Assembly: GCF_000372725.1 (NCBI RefSeq)
Contig: NW_005198537.1
Location: 130,873-194,872 of the forward strand
Source: Emiliania huxleyi CCMP1516
Taxonomy: Eukaryota > Haptophyta > Isochrysidales > Noelaerhabdaceae
Reading direction: 5' to 3'
Length of the DNA: 64,000 nucleotides
Part shown: piece after piece, positions 11,198 through 21,291 of the stretch
How positions within the stretch are numbered: the stretch's first letter is position 1
Layout: each line of letters starts with the position of its first letter
Notes under the pieces: model-generated
What the model saw: only the letters and a program-made list of their open reading frames with translations
Database searches by the model: none
Told to the model about the DNA's origin: nothing
Program-made: the position numbers and the translations under genes

Positions 11198-11940
11198 CGC
11201 GCATGGACGTGTGTAGCGCTATGGCAAGGGGTGTGCACGCTGTGTAGGCCGCGGTTGCGCGCGCACGGGGCGTGGCCGCCTTTCGATCCTAGGAGGGCCG
11301 ACACCTTCAATCCCGAAGCCATCTAAGATGTGTGTCTGGGTGGGGTGGATATTTTTCGGGAGACGTCTCGCGGGGTCGGGGTCGGCGGGGACGTCGGGTG
11401 CGTGTGGGTCCGCGGCGGACCGCGCGCCTCTCGCGCAGTCGCTGTGGGCATATGCGTCTCTCCATCGATCTCTCCAGAGCCCACTCTACTCGCAATCCGC
11501 GTACGTCGTAGGACTCTAGGAGTACGCACGGCTTTTTAGGATTTAGCCCGGCCCCCACAGCCACAGGCTCCGGTCAGCGGTCTCTCCGCACACCTCCACC
11601 GCACGCTCGTCGCTAGGCTCGTCGTTCCATGCGCAGACGCGGAGACGGTGGTCGGTGCGGTGTGGAGGGAGGGGTGATCTCTGCGCTCTGTGGAGCGAGA
11701 GGCCCGCTCGAGCACGCGTCTCTCTCCGTCACGGAGGCGGGGCGGAAACTCACGAATCAAAGGCGAAAGGGTAAATGCACTCTACTCCGCGCGCTATCCT
11801 GCCCCGTGGCCCCGGGCCACGAGGGGCAGGGCCTCCATAGCGCGGAGTAGAGCAGGCCCCTGCCCCGATCTCGAGCCCCGATCTCCGCACCGTACTCGGA
11901 CCGGCGGCAGAAGACCAGTGGCTGCAGAGTCACGCCCCGC
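11198..11940. other. Intergenic between the hypothetical gene and PP2C
   Basis: No gene is seen. It contains a strong palindrome at 11780-11853, annotated separately. It is the shared 3' side of two convergent genes, so any polyadenylation signals lie here, but none is recognisable. Confidence 0.6.
11780..11853. repeat. Long near-perfect palindrome (hairpin)
   Basis: The left arm begins TCTACTCCGCGCGCTAT and the right arm ends ATAGCGCGGAGTAGA. The inner arms are CCTGCCCCGTGGCCC and GGGCCACGAGGGGCAGG. The two arms could fold into a stem of about 33 bp with a small mismatch. It lies downstream of both convergent genes. Confidence 0.8.
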
Positions 11941-14900
11941 TCAGCGGGTGGACCTCCGGCCGCTGCTCGTGGGAGTGATGTCGAAGGACACGAGGATCGC
12001 GGCGATGTTGTCGGCGGCTTCGCCAAAATACTCCTGCGACCGCTCGCGTGTCGCCTCGACGACGCCACCGACGGAGCGCGCGACGGCCGCCTCGGTCTGC
12101 GCGTCGCTCACCGCCGAGATGGCGAAGTCGAGGACGTCGGTGTAGTCCCACACGTCCCAGAGCCCGTCCGAGCCGAGCAGGAGCACGACCTAACGTATCG
12201 CATTCTTCTTGCTGTGACTCCCGCCACCCTCATCACGCCCTACTCTTGTTCCGTCCAGCCCGAGCAGGCCAGAACTCTAGACAGACCTATAGTCCTGCTA
12301 TAGTCGGACACGCAGACCCGGCGGTGAGGCGGACGGCCGCCCGCACTCCCCTTTCGCGCCCGCGACGGCGCCACACGCCTGCTCGAGCTGCTGATTAACT
12401 ACTAATTAACTACTGCTTGAACCTGCTCGAGCTGCCCCGCCACGTCGAAGAGGTCGAGCGAGGCCACCGACGGCTCCCACGTGGCGCCTGCGGCGGTGGC
12501 GGCGGCGGCGGTGGTGGCGGCCGCGCTTCTCCCCCCCCACTCCCAGCGTGTGCGGCGCGCCGTGCTGCTGGAAGAAGTGGTCTCCGAGGGCACGAGTGAC
12601 GGCGAGGCTCTGCTGCGGGAAGCCAGTCTCGGACGGCATCAGCATCATGGTCGTGGGGCGGTCCTCCCGCACCTGCCACGCGGTGACAGGGGCGGGACAG
12701 GGGTCGGAATGGGCCAGAAGGCGAGAGAAGTGAGCGGGTCTCGGGAATGGGGGAGAAGGGCGGGGGGGGGGGGGGGGGGGAACAACCCGGGGCCCGGGAG
12801 GGTGATGGCGGGCGCAGCCGTGGACGCGAGACGCTCTGTGCTTGGGAGAGGAGAGGTGGTGCAGAGAGGGGCGCCGTCTTGAAGCCGAGGCCGATCTCGT
12901 CCACTCGAGCGAGCGAGTCGGGGTCGAGCTCCCACTCCCCTCCCGCGCCTCGCCGGAAGACGTCGATCGGCTCCTCCTGAAGAGGGGTGGCTGCCAAGTC
13001 TGGACCTAGGTGTCTGGACCTAGGTGTCTGGACATGCATGTCTGGACCTGCCTCGGTGCTGCTGCTGCGGGGCGGCGGCCGGGCGGTGTGCTGCCGCGTC
13101 GTTGCAGGTAGCCGGAGAGAGGCGTGGGGTGCGTCTCAGTGGATGTGTGGCCACACGTGACTCGGAGAGGGGGAGAGGGCTACTACTGGGGGGGGAGGAG
13201 GAGGTGAAGCCGGAGGTGGTGGCCGTGGTAGTGGCCGCGCCTCTTCGCACCCCGTGTCGTAGACGCATCGGGCGGCGGCCATCGCCTCGTCGAGCCGAGC
13301 CACCTCCTCGAGGCTCGTCGGCGTGTGGTCTGCCGGGGAGGCGCGGGGGGGGGGAGGAGTGTTGCGGGGTCTACTGAGCGAGGGTGAGGATAGAAGAGGG
13401 GCGCGTGACGGCGTGACCGCCTGTGCTGAGCTGCTCGAAACCGATCGCGCCATCGGGCAGGAAGCCGCCTAACCGTCCTCAGACTCAGACTCAGAGTCAA
13501 ACTCCTCAGAGTCGCAGCCGCCGGGCTGGAGGGCCGCCGAGGAGCGCGTCCGAGTCGCCGACGTTTGCGACGACGAGGACGTGCCCCTGGACGAGCGCAG
13601 CCACCTACGCACCGCGGGACCGCGCACCCCTGAATGCGAGCGCAACGGCCTCAGCAGGCCGGCGAGGGTGCTGGCGGACAGTGGCGGTGGTGCCGCCGTC
13701 GATGGGCTCGCCGTCTGCCCCGAGGAGGTAGCCTGCGCGGGCGACGACGGCGCAGGCCGCTCAAGACGGGCGCCGGGGGCCCGCCCGGGGGGGGGGCCTC
13801 GCCCCCGCGCCTCTCGGCGGTGCGTGGGAGGGCGCTGCCTTCCGATGGATGGCTTGCCTCTACACTAACAGACTCGAGGCTACTCGAGGTGCCGTCTTCC
13901 GCGCTGTTCCCGGGGCCGTACTTGGCGCGAAGCGCCGCTCCGATGCCGTCGTGGGCCGCCTTGAAGGCGCTCGTCATCGCCTCCTCCGGCTCCTCCTCCA
14001 GGGCGGCGACGTTGCCGAGAAAGTACTCCTTGAGCGCCGCCGCGCCCGCCCACGACGCGATGCGGCCGTTCTCCGGCCCGTGCCCGTCGAGCACGCCCCA
14101 GACGAGGGTGCCGCCGCCGCAGCTGGCCACGAAGGTGGCGTCCTGGCGTGAAGCGGCGCGAGAGCGGTGTGGAGGGGCGGGAGTGGAGAGGGAGAGGAGG
14201 GAGGGCGACGGGAGGGCGGCCTGGTTCTCCTTCGCCGCGTCATGCCCGCTCCCGCCCACGTGCGTCGCGCTCGCGTAGCGGCAGCTCACGAGGCCGTCGT
14301 CGCCCGTCCACAGAGACGACCCACCACCACACGCCACCGCCTCCGCCGCCGCCACCGCCGCCGCTGCCTCGACCGCCTCCGCCGCTCGCTCCGCCTCCGC
14401 CGGCGCCTCCTCCGCCGCATCCTCCGCCGCTGCCGCATCCTCCGCCGCCGCCTCCGCCTCCGCCTCCGCCTCCGCCTCGTCTGGCGCCGTGGCTTCCCTC
14501 CCGCCCACCTGCCCGCCACGGCTGGGGTGCACACCCACGGCATTCAAAGTGGCCACCGTCGCCGCCTCGCTGGCGGCCTCCCGCTCGCGCCTCGCCGCCT
14601 CCTTCTCACGACGCGCCGCCGCCGCTTCTTCCAGGGCGGCCCGCAGGTCGTCCTCGCTATCCGAGTCGGAGGTGGCGTCCGACTCCCGGATAGAGACCAA
14701 CGCGGTCTCGCCTGCAGCGGTCTGAGAAGCCACGTTGGAAGCCGAGGCGGCGGCGAGGGCTGCGAAACGCTCCCGGAGCGACATCACCAAAGCGTCGTCG
14801 GCGCCGAGGGCGAGTGTCATTGGCCTCCCAGGGCGTGGTTGCGCGGGCGGTGTAGCCGGTTCTGCGCTGCCAGCGGTGTTGATGCGCGCCCGCAATGCGG

Positions 14901-14961
14901 AGACTCCCAGCAGACCGTCGATGGCAGCGCGATCTAGCGTCATCTTACGAGGCTCACTCAT
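11941..14961 (-). CDS. Protein phosphatase 2C (PPM family), 10 exons
   Basis: Exons on the minus strand: 14961-14221, 14142-13893, 13732-13680, 13604-13535, 13468-13421, 13329-13241, 12976-12875, 12672-12561, 12487-12423 and 12189-11941. All phases agree and give 592 aa. PP2C enzymes are Mg/Mn-dependent Ser/Thr phosphatases. Motifs run in family order: WGVLDGHGPENG (residues 262-273, metal-binding Asp266), GGTTATVAALVQGHVLVVAN with GDS (Asp365), FEQLSTDHTP, SLAVTRALGD, then LLLGSDGLWDVW (Asp518) and AADNIAAILV. The first 240 residues are a non-conserved, charged, Ala/Glu-rich extension predicted to be coiled coil or disordered. Seven of nine introns start with GC. The ATG at 15012 is in frame upstream; I prefer 14961 (MSEPRK) because the extension is Arg/Pro-rich. 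Confidence 0.9.
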
Positions 14962-15143
14962 CCTGAGTACCACGCCCGGGGGGGCCCGGCCGCCCCTCGA
15001 AGATGCACGCACGACACGCCGTTAGGAAGGAAAAAGAATTTTAGCTGAACTGGCACTAACACAGGTACACAAAAGAATTTTACAACAAAACTCCCTCGCA
15101 CAACACTGGGCACGGGACTGGCGCGCACTGGAAAAAGAATTTC

Positions 15144-15701
15144 ATGACGAATGACGCCTCCCTTGGGTTGTGTGTTTTCTTTCTTTCTTTCTTTCTGAAC
15201 GTACTGAACGTAGAGCCGAACGGGAGGAAGCCGGAAGACGACCCCGAGGAGGGCGACACACCTGTGGTAATCCCGTTGGCAGCTGTCACGATACACCCGA
15301 AGGGGACCCCAGCGCCAACATCATCTGTGGAGGTACAAGTGTTCGAAGAGAGAGTGGACCTGAGCAACGATATGACTTGGCGGCAAATGATCGGAGTGGG
15401 CGTCAGAAGAGTCGTCCTTGCGCGAGGAGAGCTCGATAAACTCGAGGGGCCAAAATATGCCGCCACCAGGGCAGAGCTGCGACGAAAGGCGAGAGAAGAA
15501 GCGAGAGCAAGGGATCGGCAGGCGGCGGCGCCGTCGCAGAACGAGGCGGAGGAGAGCGACGCGACAGAGGAAGAAGCGACAAGAGAGAGAACGAAGAGAG
15601 TGGGACGACCGCGAGGTGGCTTGAAGGTTGTAGCGAGAATCGGCGAGGGACTGCGAAGGGAGATAGGAAGAGGCGGACGCCCAAGGGTGGGCGACGGCTA
15701 G
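15144..15701 (+). mobile_element. Repeat-encoded ORF with an AT-hook-like motif (retroposon remnant)
   Basis: The 185-aa ORF carries a charged helical stretch (DLSNDMTWRQMIGVGVRRVV, then Arg/Ala-rich), an acidic stretch EAEESDATEEE, and then RVGRPRGGLKV, which contains a GRPRGG AT-hook core. Related peptides occur at 1145-1342 and on the minus strand at 9798-10235, so it is multicopy. Its 3' end runs into the shared (TTTC)n-tailed terminal sequence (15640-15800) also present without the ORF at 1807, 30675 and 33320. I infer the most complete copy of a 5'-truncating retroposon, with no replicase visible in this window. Confidence 0.45.
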
Positions 15702-15805
15702 CGCATCACAACCCTCTCCTTAAAATCCCTGTGTGGTGGCGGCGTGCCGTCCTCTCCCATCCCTCCCTTGGGTTGTCTGTTTCTTTCTTTTTTTACTGGC
15801 ACTAC

Positions 15806-15810
<5 letters not shown>

Positions 15811-15861
<51 letters not shown>
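15811..15861. repeat. (AG)n microsatellite
   Basis: About 25 uninterrupted AG dinucleotides follow the (TTTC)n tail of the repeat ending near 15800. Confidence 0.95.
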
Positions 15862-15865
<4 letters not shown>

Positions 15866-16573
15866 GGAAGGCGAATTTTTAATAGGGTTGCCTAACGAGT
15901 AACGTTAATTTGGGGCCTAACAGTTGCGCTATTGTTGGCTGAAATCCTCAACGTTGTTCTTTCCTGGCTCACAAGCTAAAGATGCGGGGACCCACACGGG
16001 GGGTACTCTTTAAGCTGTACTCATCTAGGCAGGGGTTGTATTCCTTCAAACAAAGGAAGAAAGAAAGAAAACACACAACCCAAGGGAGGGAAAGAAAGAA
16101 AGAAAGAAAACAGACCCGCCAAACGAGGGATGGGACGAGGACAGGGTCCCCACCTGCACGAGCAGGATTTTGGAAGGACGATCAGGGGGACAGGTGGGGC
16201 TCTCCTGCTCCTGACAAGGGACACGACAGGCTCGCAGCGCGGTGCGCGCAAGGGAGGGAGGGACAAAGAACATGGGCGCACCGATTTCTTCTGGGGACGC
16301 AAGGATTCTGGTAGACGTGCAACGAGGCGATCTTTCCAGGCCTTCTACCTATTACAGCCCACGGCCACGCGCGCCCTCGCCGCTCGTCGCAAACGACACC
16401 GCCGCTGCCGCCGCCCTCCTCCCGCCAGCAAGACCGCACGACCGTCACCTCCCGGGCCGCCTCCCCTTCCTCCCGCCCCAGACGCTGCGCCGCCACCGCC
16501 GCGCCTGCAAAAGCGCAGCCGCATCCGCTGCGGCCAGCTCTTACTCGCCGCGTCGCCCCCACCCAGGAGAACA

Positions 16574-16921
16574 ATGGGAAAGAAGGCCAGCCAAACGTGC
16601 GCCCCCGGCGACGGCGACGCCGATAGCGGAGCCAAGCTCTTCAAGGCCAAGTGCGCGACGTGCCATACGTGCAACGAGGGCGGGCCGAACAAGCAGGGAC
16701 CCAACCTGTTTGGCGTGATGGGGAGGCAATCGGGCCAGGTCGATGGCTTCAAGTACACGGCCGCCAACAAGGGGTCGGGCATCATGTGGGCCGAGCAGAC
16801 CATGTTTGACTACCTCGCCAACCCGAAGAAGTACATCAAGGGAACCAACATGGCCTTCCCGGGCTTCAAGGCGGAGAAGGACCGCGCGGACGTGATCGCG
16901 TACCTCAACACGATGAAGTAG
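16574..16921 (+). CDS. CYC: Mitochondrial cytochrome c
   Basis: Intronless, 115 aa. Cytochrome c carries electrons from complex III to complex IV in the intermembrane space. The haem-attachment motif CATCH is at residues 27-31 (Cys27, Cys30, His31). The usual [13 protein letters not shown] follows at 42-54, YTAANK at 61-66, and the axial Met93 is in [10 protein letters not shown]. The protein ends [10 protein letters not shown]. Length and spacing are normal for a class I mitochondrial cytochrome c with a short N-terminal extension. An extra Cys at 33 just after CATCH is mildly unusual. The start is the first ATG in frame next to the conserved N-terminus; the upstream Arg/Pro-rich in-frame sequence is taken as 5' UTR. 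Confidence 0.97.
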   Translation: MGKKASQTCAPGDGDADSGAKLFKAKCATCHTCNEGGPNKQGPNLFGVMGRQSGQVDGFKYTAANKGSGIMWAEQTMFDYLANPKKYIKGTNMAFPGFKAEKDRADVIAYLNTMK

Positions 16922-18032
16922 GGCGCGCGCGTCTCGCCGTGAAGTAGCCGTGCGGCTGAGGGTCTCCGCCCGGGTCGGCGGCCGCCGCCAACCGGACGCC
17001 AGCTTGTCGACGGCCGGTGCCGGGCTTGAGCCGCGGGATTGGAGCTGCGTGCAAGTGGCCGACAGCCGCTGCTCGTCTCTCCTCTCCTCGTGGCCAATCC
17101 CGTCTGTGTGTGCGCCCCCCTGCCCGGTCGGGCGCTTTCAGCTTGCCACATCTTTGCACCGCACGTGTGCCTTGTGTCGGGAGGTCCCCGTGTGGGTTGC
17201 TGTATTTCGTAGTCGGTCGCATAGGTCTTAACTCAGAAAGAGCGGACCAAACGGCAGACATGCATGATGCTCGGACCAAGGGACAAGGCAGCACGACCAC
17301 GCACCAGCATCTGCGCGCTTGTGCGCTTCGCTTTTCGTCGTTGCGATCTTGCCCGCGCCGCGCGTGCTGGCCAGCTGGGTGCTGAGCGTGCTATTCCAGT
17401 AGTTCCCCCCTCCCTGACGAAATCTTTGCCCTCACTCTTTACATACATAAATAGAGAGAACAATGGCATCTCCAGGGAGAGATGGGCGACGCACACGAAC
17501 ACAGAGGGACAGTGCGCACCCCGCCCCGCTCGCAGGGCGTGCACCACACAGGTGGACCTGTGTGACTCCTCGCGGGTTTCTGGGACTCAGAGGTGTGCTA
17601 GTCGCTATTCTCCGACAATTCCGACATGTCTGACGGGCAGTTCGGTATGTATGTATGTATGTAGGAAGGTGAAGAACAGTCAGGCTCGGACTGGACACCA
17701 ACGCGGTATGGGTGGACGCTGGACAGATGATGACGACACGCACGAGCGACACACAGACACAAACAAGCTCACTATGACCCCCCCCAATGAACACACCAGT
17801 GAGCGAGGGCGAGACGATCGAGGGGTCCCGTACCATGCGGAACCGACCCTATCCAGTGCTCAAGTGCTCAAGCTCACAAGACACACAGCTCGAGCGGTCG
17901 CGGTCGCGGCCAGCGCGTGAGGCCTGGCTAGGGTTGCCGGGCGAGAGCGCGACGCCTCATCCGGAAAAACTTTTTCTTTTTTGTGGCTTTCATCTGTCAT
18001 CTCACCATATACACACATCATATAGTCATCTC
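16922..18032. other. Intergenic, nested dispersed repeats
   Basis: Repeat A (17450-17660 and 17880-17935) is interrupted by a copy of the 7690-7870 repeat (17640-17770) and by a segment (17776-17876) that is inverted at 28195-28300. No host gene is seen. Confidence 0.65.
17450..17935. repeat. Nested repeat block: repeat A interrupted by two other repeats
   Basis: The left part matches 10200-10380. It breaks off at a GTAT microsatellite, followed by sequence shared with 7720-7830, then sequence inverted at 28195-28300. It resumes at about 17880 with the GGTCGCGGTCGCGGCCAGCG word found at 10390. This order implies successive insertions into an older copy of repeat A. Confidence 0.7.
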
Positions 18033-19886
18033 ATGATCATCCGCACTGCCGCGGCCATCGCCGCGTCGCTCCTCTGGGTTTTGCCACACCCAGATGCTTT
18101 GGCGCGGGTCGCGGTCGAAGCGCCCGATGCTCGGCTGTCGGCGGGCGACGCGCGGGCCGTCGCAGAGATCAGGAGGCAGCTTCGCGCTCAGCCAAAGCAG
18201 GCATCCGCTGAAGACAAGGTGGCTCAGGCCAAAGCTGCTCGTGAGGCGACGCTGGCAGCCGTCGCCGCAGCCGAGCGTGATGCAGCGGAGGCACGCGCCT
18301 TCGCAGCGGCCAAGGCCAAGGCGGCCGAGGCGGCGGCCAAGGCAGAGCAGGCAGAGCAGAAGGCCTCAATGCGGGAAGCGTCCCTTGCGGCTAGGGAATC
18401 GTCCCGCGCGGCGCGATCCGAGGAGAAGGCGGCCGCGCGTGTCGCTGCTAAGGAGGCCGACTTGGCGGCCAAGGCTCGGCGCCAGACCGCCAAGGAGGAG
18501 GCGGCGGTGGCGAGGGCGTCGTCGCAGAGGGCAAAGTCGGAGGCTCGCGAGCTCGAGGCCGCGGAGGCGAAGGCGAGGGCGGCCATGGCGGCGGCGGCGG
18601 AGAGGGCGCCGCCGCCGAGCGAAGGGGCGCGAGGAGCTCAGCAGCGCTCCTTCACGCTCTCCTCGGCTCGCGAGTAGGCTGCCGCCAAACCTGCTCCCGC
18701 CAAAGCTGCTCCCACCAAAGCAGCGGCGGCGCCTCGCCCGGTTGAGGAGGCTCGCTCGGGCGCGGCCCTCGCCCGCAGCCGTGCGCTGGCGCGCGGCTGC
18801 GGAGGAGGGTGGGACGGGGAGAGCCAGCCTCTTTGACCGCTGTGAGCGTGCTGCAGGCGAGGCTGCGCGCAGAGGCGGAGGAGGCGAAGCAAGCCGAGGC
18901 GGAGGCGCAGGCGGAAAAGGCGGCGGCGGCGGCGGCGCAGGAGGCGAGCGCGGCGAAGCGAGGTGCGCGCCGCGCCACATCGGAGGCGGCGCTTCGTGAG
19001 GCGCGTGCTGCGGCGCGGCGCGGCGGTACGGCTCCGTCGACAGAGATCGCTCCGCCGCCGCGCGAAGCCTCAAAGACGAGCGCGAGCCAGACTCGGGCGA
19101 GCCAGCCGGCGGAGAGGGCGGCGGAGAAGGCGGCCACCCCCCGGGCCGCGGTCCCCCGGGCCGCCCCGCCGATTGCACCGCGGCAGGAGACGCTCGCCGC
19201 TTCTCCGCCGCCCCAGGCGAGGCTGGCCCAACGGGCAACCAAGCGGCCGGCCGCCGCGCCGGCTCTGAGGCCCGTCGAGAGGGGAATAGCGCCTCCTGTT
19301 GCGCGGAAGGCGGCTGCGCCGGCCGCAAGGAAGGCGGTGCTGGACAAGGGCGGAGTCAAGCCGGGCCGCAGTCCGGGCGGGTCGAAGAAGAAGGTCGCGG
19401 CGCGGCCGGTCGGAAGGGCTTCCGCGCCGCCGAAGCAAAGCAAGGGCATCGGCGGCGCAGTCACGACACTCGTTGACGGCGCGCTGCTCGGTGGCGTCGC
19501 CTTCCTCGCGCTGAGCGGTCCTGTGAAGAAGCGGAAGGAGGCGGGGGAAGGCGGGTCGGCCCGCGAGCCCGCCTTCGTCCAGGGAAGCGATGGCGTGTGG
19601 CGCGACGCCGCGGCGGCGACGGGCCGCCCGGCGCCGGCGAAGGTTGCGGCGCCGGCGCCCGTCTCGCTCGGAGACGACCCGGAAAAGGCTTTGCGCGAGC
19701 TGCGGCGGCGCGAGGAGGAGGCGATGGCTACGCTGGCGGACGCGAATCGGGCGCCGAGCCACGAGTGTGGCCCCTCCCGCGCCCCGGCGTGCCCCTTTGA
19801 GCCCTCTGGCGCGTGGGGGATTGTAGGTGCTCTCCGAGGCGCAGGCGACCCTCCTCGGAGCCATCGAGGAGCAGGGCAAAAAATAG
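18033..19886 (+). CDS. Hypothetical Ala-rich coiled-coil protein with signal peptide and one membrane segment
   Basis: Three exons fit in phase: 18033-18605, 18857-19750 and 19827-19886, giving 508 aa; both introns start with GC. The N-terminus, MIIRTAAAIAASLLWVL followed by PHPDALA, reads as a cleavable signal sequence (secretory or plastid-type). Residues 50-215 are a long Ala/Glu/Lys/Arg heptad-like helix with many KAAEAAAKAE-type words. A second helix-rich block follows, then a basic Pro/Ala region. Near residue 400 a hydrophobic stretch (TTLVDGALLGGVAFLALSG) followed by KKRKE could cross a membrane. A short C-terminal helix region ends in GKK. I do not recognise a family. It could be a plastid or endomembrane structural protein. 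Composition alone would give weak hits to many Ala-rich proteins. Confidence 0.6.
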
Positions 19887-21291
19887 CCGCATTCCCCGGC
19901 CACAGGAGTCCCACGCGACACATCGTCTTACGCCTCCACGCTCTAATCCATGCCCTCTCGCGAACGCCGTTGTCTCTTCCAGCCGCGTCCACCGCCCAGG
20001 ATGCTGCAGGCGGTGGTGTGTGCGCGCGTGTGGACTGAGTGCGCCGCCCGCCACGACCCACGACGGCACAAGACGCCGGCGACCATACACGTCCATTCCA
20101 TAATTACAGTAGTCTCTGGCGTTTGGGGTGTTCCGTGGCGAGGTCGAGCGACCGTCGAGTGTACCGTTATCCCAAGTGCCAAGATGAAAACATATACGGT
20201 ATATGTTTTCATCTTGCTTGGGTTACCGATTCTATACGTCAGCGCTCAGCGGATGACAGCGCATTGCCGCATTCGCCATTCCTTGCTATTACAGTATGAG
20301 TATCTCAGTACTGGGCTGGGTGTTTTTAGGCATTGTGGGGTTGGCACTCCCATCGACCCTCATGACCTCCTGCGGTCTCTGAGATGGACACCAGTGGGTG
20401 TGGGACCACAGTCAGGATACACTCGAAGGCTGGGTAAGCAGTAGAGGTCGATACTCGACGCGTCCCACATGGTCTGTGTCGCTGTCGGCACGCTGTCGAC
20501 AGGACGTCGAGCGACACCGGTGGCAGTGCCACCCAGGAGTGGTCGGGCGGTCTCCCGTCATGAGAGAGCCACCATGTGATCCGTATGATGATTCCTGACA
20601 ACCGCCTCAGTCAACTTTTGTCACAGTTCCCGCTCTGAGAGGAGCTGCGGGTCAGTTCGACAGCTGGAGCTGTGTCGCCGGATTGCGGCGGCCTGCCTCC
20701 GGAGGTGCCTCTAGGTGGACATTTTTTGGTCACCGTGAGAGAACGCGTTCGAATTTTCACTCCGGAACTTCAACTCCGCACGCGCACCGGCCAGGGCTAC
20801 AATAGTGCCAGTGAGGCGGAGGCGCGAGTCGGAAGGCCGCGACCGTCAAGTGTTTTCGACACTTCGTGTTTTCGACACTTCCCTACAATCGCTGTGAACC
20901 CAGCCACGTACCTTGATAAAGCCGTAAGGTAAGGTCTAAGGACACAACTCGACGCACGACACTTCCGTTGTTCCGAGTACCGAGACGCAAGAGCTGTGTG
21001 CCTGTGCGCTATGGTTCGTTCGGTGCGCCGTGACGCGTGACGCGTGAGCCGTGAGCCGTGACATCGGAGAGCGCCGTGCCCATGCGCGTGCGGCGTGGTC
21101 ACACTGTGAAATCCGCGAGCACAACCAGAGAGCATGGACTGTTTTGGCGGCAACCCGGTTGACACCTAGCCGCCCATTCCCACATGTTGCGCCCGCCGTC
21201 GTAACGGAAGCACCTCGATTGGACCTGCCAAGGAGTGGCAAATCTCCTTGTCCACTCCCCTTTGCTGCGCAGCCGCGGGCATTCATTGCGT
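19887..21291. other. Intergenic; long palindrome near 20200, otherwise nothing recognised
   Basis: Apart from the palindrome at 20173-20222 this stretch shows no gene. The segment 21030-21060 contains short overlapping GTGACGCGTGA and GTGAGCC repeats. The next gene starts at 21292, or at an in-frame ATG at 21235. Confidence 0.55.
20173..20222. repeat. Perfect AT-rich palindrome, about 40 bp
   Basis: AAGATGAAAACATATAC is followed directly by GGTATATGTTTTCATCTT, so the stem is perfect with almost no loop. Imperfect CCAAG/CTTGG arms extend it outward. It is AT-rich in a GC-rich neighbourhood. Confidence 0.9.

Larger units (their letters stand above)
14962..16573. other. Intergenic, repeat-derived
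   Basis: No supported host gene. It holds the AT-hook repeat ORF (15144-15701), a (AG)n microsatellite at 15811-15861, a repeat at 15885-15965 that recurs at 28050-28130, and inverted repeat material at 16045-16240 related to 1060-1160 and to the (TTTC)n-tailed family. Confidence 0.65.
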
